64,000 nt of DNA, taken from assembly GCF_003668995.1 (NCBI RefSeq), contig NZ_CP033068.1, forward strand, positions 1,364,001 through 1,428,000. Reading direction: 5' to 3'. This document shows positions 46,637 to 54,305 of this stretch, piece after piece. The translations under genes were made by a program, and so were the position numbers. Below the pieces are notes generated by a model that did not search any database, was not told the origin of the DNA, and saw only the letters and a list, made by a program, of their open reading frames with translations. Source of the DNA: Flavobacterium sp. 140616W15 (GTDB lineage: Bacteria; Bacteroidota; Bacteroidia; Flavobacteriales; Flavobacteriaceae). Numbering within the stretch: position 1 is the first letter of the stretch; the number at the start of each line of letters is the position of its first letter.

Positions 46637-46784
46637 CTAACACATAGAAATATAGATTCTATTTTATAATTAAAGGATGCAAAAAGAAACACGTTTCTTT
46701 CACATAGAAGAGCTATGCGTTTTTTAAAATAAGTGAAACGCCTATTATACAGTTAAAAAAAGCGATGTCTCTATGTGTTGAAAA
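46637..46784. repeat. Palindromic ACACATAG element (148 bp)
   Basis: It starts CTAACACATAGAAATATAG and ends GATGTCTCTATGTGTTGAAA. Inside are AAGAAACACGTTTCTTTC (a palindrome) and AAGTGAAACGCCTATTATAC. Close copies lie at 49900, 50260 and 50442. Confidence 0.85.
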
Positions 46785-46830
46785 TAATTTACGATAGGGT
46801 GAATAAGTATATAAAGTAAACATATAAAAA

Positions 46831-47337
46831 ATGAAAAATATAGTATTTATAATTCTGATGCTAGGATCAGGATTAGCAGCAAATGCCCAAATGGCAATTG
46901 GTAAACACCAGGTAGAAGGCTCAGGAATAGTAGATTTTGGTGCTAAAGGTATTTCAGGAATCGTTTTGCCGTGGGTAACCACCATACCTACTGGAGATGC
47001 TTTAACTTCAGGATTATTGATTTATAATGCGATTCAGAAAAAAGTGATGTATTATAATGGTACGGATTGGGTTGATTTGTCTATACATGCTGGAGCAGTA
47101 AATTTAACAGAGCAAGATGCAATTCCAGAAGTAGCTGGAGGAACTGTTATAGGAGCTTTGAGTAGCCCAGTAAAAGGGGTACTTGTATTAGAAACAACTG
47201 ATAAGGCTGTAATACTACCTAAAGTAGCTTCGCCACATTTAAATATTATTAAGCCTATGGCAGGAACAATTTGCTATGACACGAATAAAAAAATGATGTG
47301 TGTTTATAATGGCACTGAATGGTCATTTTGGAAATAA
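46831..47337 (+). CDS. Secreted array protein C1 with duplicated shared module
   Basis: This 168-residue protein has a signal peptide (MKNIVFIILMLGSGLAANAQ) and then two consecutive copies of the shared module. The first (about 22-85) reads GIVLPWVTTIP ... LLIYNAIQKKVMYYNGTDW; the second (about 105-168) reads GVLVLETTDKAVILPKVASP ... GTICYDTNKKMMCVYNGTEW. The protein is nothing but this module twice, which makes it the minimal form of the array family. It has no anchor. Its whole upstream region is duplicated with C2. Confidence 0.82.
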   Translation: MKNIVFIILMLGSGLAANAQMAIGKHQVEGSGIVDFGAKGISGIVLPWVTTIPTGDALTSGLLIYNAIQKKVMYYNGTDWVDLSIHAGAVNLTEQDAIPEVAGGTVIGALSSPVKGVLVLETTDKAVILPKVASPHLNIIKPMAGTICYDTNKKMMCVYNGTEWSFWK

Positions 47338-47359
47338 ATACCAGATCATAAACAATTCT

Positions 47360-47408
47360 ATCGTCAAAAAAATTTCAGGTACGTGGTATCTGGGATTTTT
47401 TTGACGAT
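47360..47408 (+). terminator. Terminator after C1
   Basis: ATCGTCAAAAAAAT pairs perfectly with ATTTTTTTGACGAT. The loop is long (about 20 bases). Confidence 0.6.
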
Positions 47409-47850
47409 ATTGCTGTTAAATGCCTTTTTTTGAAACATTCTACACTTTAAAAATTGCACCATTTTTGATTTCATGACTGTTTAGCTACGCAAACTCACTC
47501 GATATTAAAAATAAATAATTTCAAGAACTTGATTTTTAGATGATTATTCTAAAAAAATAAGTGAGTAGATGTGTGTGCCCTGATATTTTATTATCTGCTT
47601 ATTTAGCATATACTTTGCATTCAAAAAAATTATGAATATTCTTTATAGGATAATGTAGCATAATTTAAATGTTGAATAGATGTAGTTTTTATTTAATTGA
47701 CATCCAGTCTTAATTCATTAAATAAACAAAGTATTGCTAATATTAAATTATTTATTTTATGAAATATCTTTTATACAATTACAAAGCAAGATTAATTTTT
47801 TTAGTGCTGTTTGTGGTGTTATTTCCAATAATAAGTGAGGCACAGGAAGC
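47384..47850. repeat. Segmental duplication upstream of A4, copy 1 (partner 53056-53516)
   Basis: The whole leader of A4 into its signal-peptide codons is near-identical to the leader of A5. Shared strings include gacgatattgctgttaaatg, gactgtttagctacgcaaa and cttaattcattaaataaac. No exact TAnnTTTG box is seen, only atatactttgcatt near 47609. Confidence 0.85.
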
Positions 47851-49861
47851 ACAGAAGACATGGAGAATAGATACAAATATACCCTATACTTTTAGCAGTG
47901 AGAGTAGTGTCTATAAATATATTGATGGCGGAATTATTGTTCCAAGTCTTAGTGCTGATGATGCGATAAGTTCTTGGCTCGATATAGGGTTTCCTTTTCA
48001 ATTTGGATGTGAGACCTATACTCGTTTTTATGCTAGCTCTAATGGAATATTTACTTTTAATTATCGTTTAATTGGTCCAGTTAATGAAAATTCTCCATTG
48101 AGTTCATGGGATTCAAATATAACTTTATTGGCTCCTTTATGGGATGATTTGAATGGAGAAGGCGGTACTTTTTCATACAAAACTATAGGTACGGCACCTA
48201 ATCGGATTTTTACTGCGGAGTGGAAAAACTGGAAGTGGTTACATGTTACATCTCCGCCTGTAATTTCCTTTCAGGTTAAGTTGTATGAAGGAACTAATAC
48301 TATAGAATATGTTTATAATCAGGAAACATCAAACAAAGCTAACGCATCTGCCTCTATAGGTATGTTTAATGAAAACACTTTAAATGCGGCGGCTAAACAA
48401 TTATGGCTGAATAATAGCAGCAAAAATCCTGTAGCTTCAATAAATTTTACTGATACTATTAATACAAGTCCAGCAAGTGGACAGGTGTATCGTTTTATTC
48501 GTAATGATACTGATGACAGTTGTAAAAAGGACTATTATGGACAGACAATAATAAACCCAAAGGGTGGAAAAAATGTAAATGATGGACTTCGGATTACCTT
48601 ATCTGGTAGTGCCAATATGCAAATTCGTAAATTTGGCTCGGGTCAGATATTTAATACATATAATGAGGTGTTGTATGGTACTTCAATACCTTATGAAGGT
48701 CCAGCACGTTCAGTTTCTAGTATTCATGGTGTGGTGCTTTCAGTAGGGAACACTTATTTTTCAGGAGGTACATTGACGCCTTCAGGTACAACAAAGTTAG
48801 AAGTTGTTAGTAGTACGCAACAAAGTTTAATTGAATCTCCTGTAGGGCACTTTGTGAACGAAATTAAATTGGCGGCTGTTAAAAATGATTTGACCTATTA
48901 TTTGACAATAAAATATGTTTACGATTTCCCTGAGAATTATTTTTTTATAGATTATACGGTTACTATACCAGAAGGAAATACCGAAGAAGTTAAATTGGCT
49001 CATGGCTGGGATTCTTACTTTGTAGGTGGAAAAGAAGAGCCGGGGTTTGTATCTGGAACAGCTCCTAACTTGGTCGTTGGAGTAAAAAGACCTTCCCCCT
49101 ATGCTTACTATCAGGCTTTTGAGTATATAGGAGGTGTACCTTGGAGTGGTTATTTTGCTGCTCATTACAATTTATTAAATATTGATTTAGGAAGGGATAT
49201 GACTTTTAAAAACACTATAAATCCTGGTCCTTCTAATAATGGTATAGGAATTTCAATGAATTTTGGAAAAATCCCAGGTAGTTTTACTAGCAGTAACAAA
49301 CTGGTTTTTGCTTGTAATGCAGGAAATGTGGCGCCAGCTGTAGCTAATAAAGGAGGGATTTGCCAAGGTATGGTACTGGATTTAAACAGTCTTATTACAT
49401 CTTCAACACCTCCCGGTGCGGTAGTAGTTTGGAAAGATGCAAAAGGAGCAGTCGTTACAGATCCTATAACCGTGACTACAGCAGGAACATATACAGTTTA
49501 TTATCATTCTGAAAAGTACAACTGTGATTCTCCTACTGCCACTATTGTAGTTAAACAGGATACTAGCTGTGGAGTTTGTTATAAACCGGGGGTTGTTAAT
49601 GGTGCACAAACAAGTTCTCCTTTAGCGGTTATTTCTACGCTGGATCGAAAAAATCATCCTGCAGTAAATCCAAGAAACGGAGCTTTAATTTTAGAGTCTA
49701 AAGAAAAAGGCTTTGCTATTAATAAGGTTGCTTCACCAGAAACAGCTATTGCGGTTCCAGTAGAAGGGATGCTGGTTTATGATACGACAAGCAATTGTTT
49801 AAAGTTGTATAATGGTATCATTTGGAATTGTATTGAGCAAACATGTGTTGACAATAATTAA
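47759..49861 (+). CDS. NIDO-like secreted surface protein A4 (intact)
   Basis: This 700-residue paralogue of A3 has an intact signal peptide (MKYLLYNYKARLIFLVLFVV ... SEAQ). The NIDO-like domain is more diverged from A1/A3 (ASSNGIFTFNYR) and closer to A2. The middle domain has YTVTIPEGNTEEVKLAHGWD and GISMNFGKIPGSFTSSNKLV unchanged. The Ig-like segment and the C-terminal module (GMLVYDTTSNCLKLYNGIIW) are nearly identical to the other copies. The conserved C-terminus beside a variable N-terminal domain suggests that the NIDO-like part faces ligand or immune selection, or diversifies by recombination. Confidence 0.85.
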   Translation: MKYLLYNYKARLIFLVLFVVLFPIISEAQEAQKTWRIDTNIPYTFSSESSVYKYIDGGIIVPSLSADDAISSWLDIGFPFQFGCETYTRFYASSNGIFTFNYRLIGPVNENSPLSSWDSNITLLAPLWDDLNGEGGTFSYKTIGTAPNRIFTAEWKNWKWLHVTSPPVISFQVKLYEGTNTIEYVYNQETSNKANASASIGMFNENTLNAAAKQLWLNNSSKNPVASINFTDTINTSPASGQVYRFIRNDTDDSCKKDYYGQTIINPKGGKNVNDGLRITLSGSANMQIRKFGSGQIFNTYNEVLYGTSIPYEGPARSVSSIHGVVLSVGNTYFSGGTLTPSGTTKLEVVSSTQQSLIESPVGHFVNEIKLAAVKNDLTYYLTIKYVYDFPENYFFIDYTVTIPEGNTEEVKLAHGWDSYFVGGKEEPGFVSGTAPNLVVGVKRPSPYAYYQAFEYIGGVPWSGYFAAHYNLLNIDLGRDMTFKNTINPGPSNNGIGISMNFGKIPGSFTSSNKLVFACNAGNVAPAVANKGGICQGMVLDLNSLITSSTPPGAVVVWKDAKGAVVTDPITVTTAGTYTVYYHSEKYNCDSPTATIVVKQDTSCGVCYKPGVVNGAQTSSPLAVISTLDRKNHPAVNPRNGALILESKEKGFAINKVASPETAIAVPVEGMLVYDTTSNCLKLYNGIIWNCIEQTCVDNN

Positions 49862-49899
49862 TTGAATTCTATTGAGTTGTATTTTGTTATTGTTTTTAT

Positions 49900-50047
49900 C
49901 TAACACATAGAAACATAGATTTTCTATATAAATAATTAAAGGATACTAAAAGAAACACGTTTCTTTCGCATAGTAAAGCTATGCGTTTTGTAAATAAGTG
50001 AAACGCCTATTATACAGTTAGAAAAACTATGTCTCTATGTGTTGAAA
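49900..50047. repeat. Palindromic ACACATAG element
   Basis: CTAACACATAGAAACATAG to CTATGTCTCTATGTGTTGAA, with internal AGAAACACGTTTCTTTCGCA and AGTGAAACGCCTATTATACA. It is the first of three copies between A4 and C2. Confidence 0.88.
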
Positions 50048-50259
50048 ATAATTTTGTTCAATGAGTTTTGTACATAAGTTTTTGCTTAACATAAGGTAAT
50101 ATAGATTCTATATATAATTAAAAGCAGCCAAAAGGAATACATTTCTTTCACATTGCAGGTAGAACGATGTGCTTGATAAACAAATGGGAAGTCTATCATT
50201 AGTAAAAAACCATGTTTTTATGTGTTTAATTATTACATCCAAATGAGAATGGTTTTTAT

Positions 50260-50406
50260 CTAACACATAGAAACATAGATTCTATTTTATAATTAAAGAA
50301 TGCAAAAAGAAACACGTTTCTTTCACATAGAAGAGCTATGCGTTTTGTAAATAAGTGAAATGCCTATTATACAGTTAAAAAAGCGATGTCTCTATGTATT
50401 GAAAAC
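50260..50406. repeat. Palindromic ACACATAG element
   Basis: Same layout as 49900-50047. The DNA before it (about 50110-50255) matches 46480-46630, so copies here and at 46637 share flanks and moved with a larger duplication. Confidence 0.88.
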
Positions 50407-50441
50407 AATTTTGTTTAATGAGTTTTGTACATAAGCTTTTG

Positions 50442-50588
50442 TCTAACATATAGAGACATAGATTTCTATATAAATAATTAAAGGGAGCTAGAAGAAACCC
50501 GTTTCTGTCACATAGTTGAGCTATGTGTTTTGTAAATAAGTAAAACGCCTATTATACAGTTAGAAAAACGATGTCTCTATGTGTTGAA
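50442..50588. repeat. Palindromic ACACATAG element
   Basis: CTAACATATAGAGACATAG to GATGTCTCTATGTGTTGAAA, with several substitutions inside. It lies 47 bp before the C2 start, as the copy at 46637-46784 does before C1. Confidence 0.85.
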
Positions 50589-50635
50589 AATAATTTACGA
50601 TAGGTGGATAAGTATATAAATTAAACGTATAAAAA

Positions 50636-51142
50636 ATGAAAAATATAGTATTTATAATTCTGATGCTAGGATCAGGATTAGCAGCAAATGCCCAAATGGC
50701 AATTGGTAAACACCAGGTAGAAGGCTCAGGAATAGTAGATTTTAGTACCGGAGGGGTTTCAGGAATCGTTTTGCCTTGGGTAACCACCATACCTACAGGA
50801 AAAGCTTTGTCTCCAGGAGTTTTGATTTATAATGCTATTGAAAAAAAAGTGATGTATTATAATGGTACGGCTTGGGTTGATTTGTCTATACATGCTGGAG
50901 CAGTAAATTTAACAGAACAAGATGTAATTCCAGAAGTAGCTGGAGGAACAGTTGTAGGCGCTTTGAGTAGCCCAGTAAAAGGGGTACTTGTATTAGAAAC
51001 AACTGATAAGGCTCTAATACTGCCTAAAGTAGCTTCGCCACATTTAAATATTGTTAAACCTATGGCAGGGACAATTTGTTATGACACGAATAAAAAAATG
51101 ATGTGTGTTTATAATGGTACTGAATGGTCATTTTGGAAATAA
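50636..51142 (+). CDS. Secreted array protein C2 with duplicated shared module
   Basis: This 168-residue near-copy of C1 has an identical signal peptide and mostly conservative changes (FSTGGVSGIVLPWVTTIPTG against FGAKGISGIVLPWVTTIPTG in C1). Both modules are retained (YYNGTAW, VYNGTEW). Upstream elements and about 350 bp of flanking DNA are shared with C1, so the pair arose by segmental duplication. Function is unknown; the product is likely secreted. Confidence 0.82.
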   Translation: MKNIVFIILMLGSGLAANAQMAIGKHQVEGSGIVDFSTGGVSGIVLPWVTTIPTGKALSPGVLIYNAIEKKVMYYNGTAWVDLSIHAGAVNLTEQDVIPEVAGGTVVGALSSPVKGVLVLETTDKALILPKVASPHLNIVKPMAGTICYDTNKKMMCVYNGTEWSFWK

Positions 51143-51178
51143 GTACGAGATATGTAGCAATTTCATATTGCTTTGTTG

Positions 51179-51212
51179 AAATCTCTGGTATGTAATATCG
51201 GAGATTTTTTTT
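51179..51212 (+). terminator. Terminator after C2
   Basis: AAATCTC and GAGATTT around a 15-base loop, followed by a long T run. Confidence 0.65.
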
Positions 51213-51325
51213 GGCTGTAAAGTTTTTTTTAATAGAGGAAAATAAAAATATTCCGATTGCCATCGAGATATTTTATACTTAGCCTTTGATATACAAGCAC
51301 GGAAAATCTAGACATAAACTGAGGT

Positions 51326-51556
51326 GCTCTAAATCTAAATCAGCATAACATAATTCTCAGTCAGTATGCCATAATTCTAAACCCGACTGCTCTAAATTTA
51401 AACCCGCATGACATAACTCTCAGTCGGCATGACATAATCCTAAACCCGATCACTATAATTCTAAATATGCATGACATAATTCTAAACCAGAACGATATAA
51501 TTCTAAACAAGCACACAATAATTCTAAAATAGTATACTCTAAAACTAAATATAATA
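51326..51556. repeat. Array of eleven 21-bp tandem repeats
   Basis: Eleven consecutive units of exactly 21 bp share the core ataattctaaac, for example gacataattctaaaccagaac and neighbours (units begin at 51326, 51347 and so on). Some units show ctctaaat instead of ataattct. The period is constant although the bases vary, so the array is old but kept in phase. It does not look like a coding gene: the only open frame is a minus-strand low-complexity repeat without a credible start. Confidence 0.85.
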
Positions 51557-51558
51557 AT

Positions 51559-51592
51559 AAACAACCTTGTTGCTGTCGCAACAAGGTTGTTT
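51559..51592 (-). terminator. Perfect 15-bp hairpin after the gene at 51685
   Basis: AAACAACCTTGTTGC and GCAACAAGGTTGTTT flank a TGTC loop. On the minus strand T-rich sequence follows, fitting a terminator for the gene ending at 51685. Confidence 0.7.
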
Positions 51593-51684
51593 GCGGAATA
51601 ACTAGTTCTTTCCGTAGCTAAAGCATACTCATTCGTGGTTATTCTAATTTCAAAATTGGGTTGCTTTTTTTGTTTACAGTTATA

Positions 51685-52416
51685 CTATATCTTTTTTCTT
51701 GTAAATTCTATACCACTGATTTGTGTATATTCTGGACTGGTTGCTCCAAATAGTGATTTTACATACTTTTTAACCTCTAGTGCTATGTCAACTATTCCAT
51801 CATCTTTTGCATATAATGTTTTGTCTCTTTTTATTCTTGAATTGCTTATTTGTGCGTAGGCTGTTCCTACTTCGTTGTTTTTAGTCGTTAATGCGTTTAT
51901 TTTGGTCGCTATCGTTGCCGTTTTTAATAGGGTTTCATTTGGTGTGTAACTTGATTCTGAAAGCAATACAGCATTTAAACCTGCTAAGTGCTGAATTTGT
52001 TGGTCATACGATAATTGACTTGAAGATATTGTATTGGGTACTGGTGCATTTGAATCGATAGGAACAGTTATTTTTGATGCTCTTTTGCCTTGTATTTTGC
52101 GGTTGAAACTCTTGGCATCTTTTATTTTCTCGGGTAATGCGTCTGTAGTTTCGAATGAATTAATTAATCGTGTTGCTAATTTTTTTATATCGCTAAATTC
52201 AGTAAAGCGTTCGTTTACTTTATTGTTGTAAGTGGTATTATGCGTTATAACAATAGCTAAATCTGTTTGTGCTGTTGCGTGTTTCGTAATTAGGTTTGCT
52301 AATTGCAGTTTTGATTTTGTGGGGTCATATATTTTTCCGTAACCTGTAACAAATGAAATTAATGATTGAAAATTGCTTACATTTTTTGCGTGACCTGTTT
52401 CTGATGTAGATGCCAT
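51685..52416 (-). CDS. Hypothetical helical protein
   Basis: The 243-residue protein starts MASTSETGHAKNVSNFQSLI and has no signal peptide or TM helix. It is rich in Thr, Ala, Lys and Asn with long predicted helices (LANLITKHATAQTDLAIVIT, KKLATRLINSFETTDALPEK). I recognise no family, although similar proteins exist, as I recall, in flavobacteria as uncharacterised entries. It interrupts the surface-protein array in the opposite direction and is bounded by the hairpin at 51559 downstream. The low cysteine content and helical build suggest a cytoplasmic or structural role, which is speculation. Confidence 0.7.
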   Translation of the reverse strand: MASTSETGHAKNVSNFQSLISFVTGYGKIYDPTKSKLQLANLITKHATAQTDLAIVITHNTTYNNKVNERFTEFSDIKKLATRLINSFETTDALPEKIKDAKSFNRKIQGKRASKITVPIDSNAPVPNTISSSQLSYDQQIQHLAGLNAVLLSESSYTPNETLLKTATIATKINALTTKNNEVGTAYAQISNSRIKRDKTLYAKDDGIVDIALEVKKYVKSLFGATSPEYTQISGIEFTRKKI

Positions 52417-52657
52417 ACTGTTTATTTTTTATAAAATTTAACTTACGAATATATAAAATTTTTCAGACTTATTGAAATAATAAGACTGTTAAATTATATA
52501 GCTGAATCTAATTTTTTTGACTAAAACCTTTTTTGTTGCTCTATTACAAACCTCTTGCTAAAACTAGAACCTTAGCCATAGATCCTATTTCAAATCCAGT
52601 ATCTATAACCCAGTTACCTACAATTCTAAATTTATAAAAAGTAAGTAATACGCTGTA

Positions 52658-52798
52658 GGTAATGGTAATAGCTATGTTGACTGTAGTTTTAATCCAATAG
52701 ATAAAATTATGGCTTTTTACGAAGAGAAAATAGCTCTTTATGAGCGTATGCTGAAAGATAAAGAGGAAATGATGTTGAGGTTAGGGAAATTGCTCTAG
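52658..52798 (+). pseudogene. C-terminal remnant of an XRE-type regulator
   Basis: This 47-codon frame reads GNGNSYVDCSFNPIDKIMAF, then YEEKIALYERMLKDKEEMML and a stop. It matches the C-terminal third of the regulator at 25858-26286 (YVDCAFNPIDKIV, EKIVLYERMLKEKDEMMLRL). The HTH part is missing and no start codon fits, so it is a relic. The rest of the gap at 52417-53429 holds no gene, only this relic, a terminator and the duplicated leader of A5. Confidence 0.8.
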
Positions 52799-52924
52799 AT
52801 GAAACAGAGAGAATCTAAAAGATTCATAAAACGCTAAAAAAGGAGTGTCTTTTTGTATTATAACAGTATAGACTACTATCCAAATCATAAGTTATTTTAT
52901 AAAACAACAACTTGTAGCCTGATA

Positions 52925-52958
52925 AAAAAATCCAATCAATAATATGATTGGATTTTTT
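52925..52958 (+). terminator. Hairpin terminator, orphan
   Basis: AAAAAATCCAATCA and TGATTGGATTTTTT. It is of the same type as the hairpins at 42342 and 43698 but has no gene directly before it, suggesting lost DNA. Confidence 0.7.
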
Positions 52959-53055
52959 GTTTGTAAAGTAGGCTTTTTTTAATACTTTTTATTCCCTGAT
53001 TTTAATATGATTAAAGTATACAAAAAGAACTAGATTTCTTTCACATTCTTCGATA

Positions 53056-53516
53056 GTGATATCAGGGATTTTTTAGACGATATTGCTGTTAAATGCCATC
53101 TTTTGGAATATTCTACACGTTTAAAATCGCACTCTTTTTGATTTTATGACTGTTTAGCTACGCAAATTCACTCGATATCAAAAAAAAAAACCTCAAAATC
53201 TTGATTTATAGATTGTTATTCTGAAAAAATAAGTGGGTAGATGTGTGTACCCTGATATTTTTTTCTCTGCTTATTTAGCATGTACTTTGCATTCACAAAA
53301 ATTATGAATATTCTTTTAGGATAATGTAGCATAATTTAAATGTTGAATCGATGTAGTTTTTATTTAATTGACACCCAGTCTTAATTCATTAAATAAACAA
53401 AGTATTGCTAATATTAAACTATTTATTTGATGAAATATCTTTCATATAATTACAAAGCAAGATTAATTTTTTTAGTGCTGTTCGTAGTACTATTTCCAAT
53501 AATAAGTAAGGCACAG
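53056..53516. repeat. Segmental duplication upstream of A5, copy 2 (partner 47384-47850)
   Basis: The leader and first codons of A5 are almost identical to those of A4, including gcataatttaaatgttgaat and atttaattgacacccagtct with single-base changes. Confidence 0.85.
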
Positions 53517-54218
53517 CAAGCGAAGCAAATCAATGCGAATACTCCGTATGAGTTTAGCAGTGGGAGCGTTGCCTATACTTATCTTAACGGAGGAACAGTT
53601 GTTCCTGCTCTTAGTGCTGATCAGGGAGTGAGTAGTATGCTGCCCATAGGGTTTCCTTTTCAATTAGGTTGTGATTTTTATTCTGATTTTTATGCTAGTT
53701 CCAATGGAACACTCTCGTTTAACAATCCTTTTATTGACCCGCTTAATGGTAACTATATATTGTCATTGAGCCGTTATACAAATTTAACTTTATTAGCTCC
53801 TTTATGGGATGATTTAAGTGGAGAAGGTGGTGTTTTTTCGTACAAAACGACAGGTGTGGTACCCAATAGAATCTTTATTGCCGAATGGAAGAACTGGAAG
53901 TGGTATTATAATGCAACTTCGGCCGTAATCTCTTTTCAGATTAAGTTGTATGAAGGAAGCAATACGATAGAATATGTTTATAATCAGGAGCCAACGCCCA
54001 ACACAACTAGCGTATCTGCCTCGATTGGTATATTTAACGGAAACATTCTAAATACAGAAGCTAAACAATTGTGGCTCAATAACAGCAGCAAAAATCCGGT
54101 TGCTTCTATAAATTTTACTGATACTATCACTATACGACCTGCCAGTGGACAGGTCTATCGTTTTACCCATAAAGACAATGATACCAGTTGTAAAACGGCT
54201 AGTATGGCCAAAAAATAA
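53430..54218 (+). CDS. NIDO-like secreted protein A5, truncated after the NIDO-like domain
   Basis: The protein has 262 residues from ATG 53430. The signal peptide (MKYLSYNYKARLIFLVLFVV) and NIDO-like domain (ASSNGTLSFN, LLAPLWDDLS, AEWKNWKWYYN) are complete. The frame ends just where other copies begin the middle domain. Past the stop, another frame still reads YGQKIINKTGRINANTG, a relic of that middle domain. It is therefore a 3'-truncated family A gene. It might still make a secreted NIDO-only protein. An unrelated-architecture array gene (D) follows after about 90 bp. Confidence 0.78.
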   Translation: MKYLSYNYKARLIFLVLFVVLFPIISKAQQAKQINANTPYEFSSGSVAYTYLNGGTVVPALSADQGVSSMLPIGFPFQLGCDFYSDFYASSNGTLSFNNPFIDPLNGNYILSLSRYTNLTLLAPLWDDLSGEGGVFSYKTTGVVPNRIFIAEWKNWKWYYNATSAVISFQIKLYEGSNTIEYVYNQEPTPNTTSVSASIGIFNGNILNTEAKQLWLNNSSKNPVASINFTDTITIRPASGQVYRFTHKDNDTSCKTASMAKK

Positions 54219-54305
54219 TAAACAAAACTGGCAGAATAAATGCGAATACAGGAATGGAAGTAATTAATAGTATAAAATTTGTGAAACTTTAAATAATCGA
54301 AAACA

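Noticed and set aside
51326..51556. CRISPR array
   Set aside because: Units are 21 bp with no spacers of constant length and there are no cas genes.
51361..51564. A minus-strand frame with FRIMSC-like repeats
   Set aside because: It is a by-product of the 21-bp tandem array: a period of seven codons gives an open repetitive frame. It has no signal or start context that supports translation.
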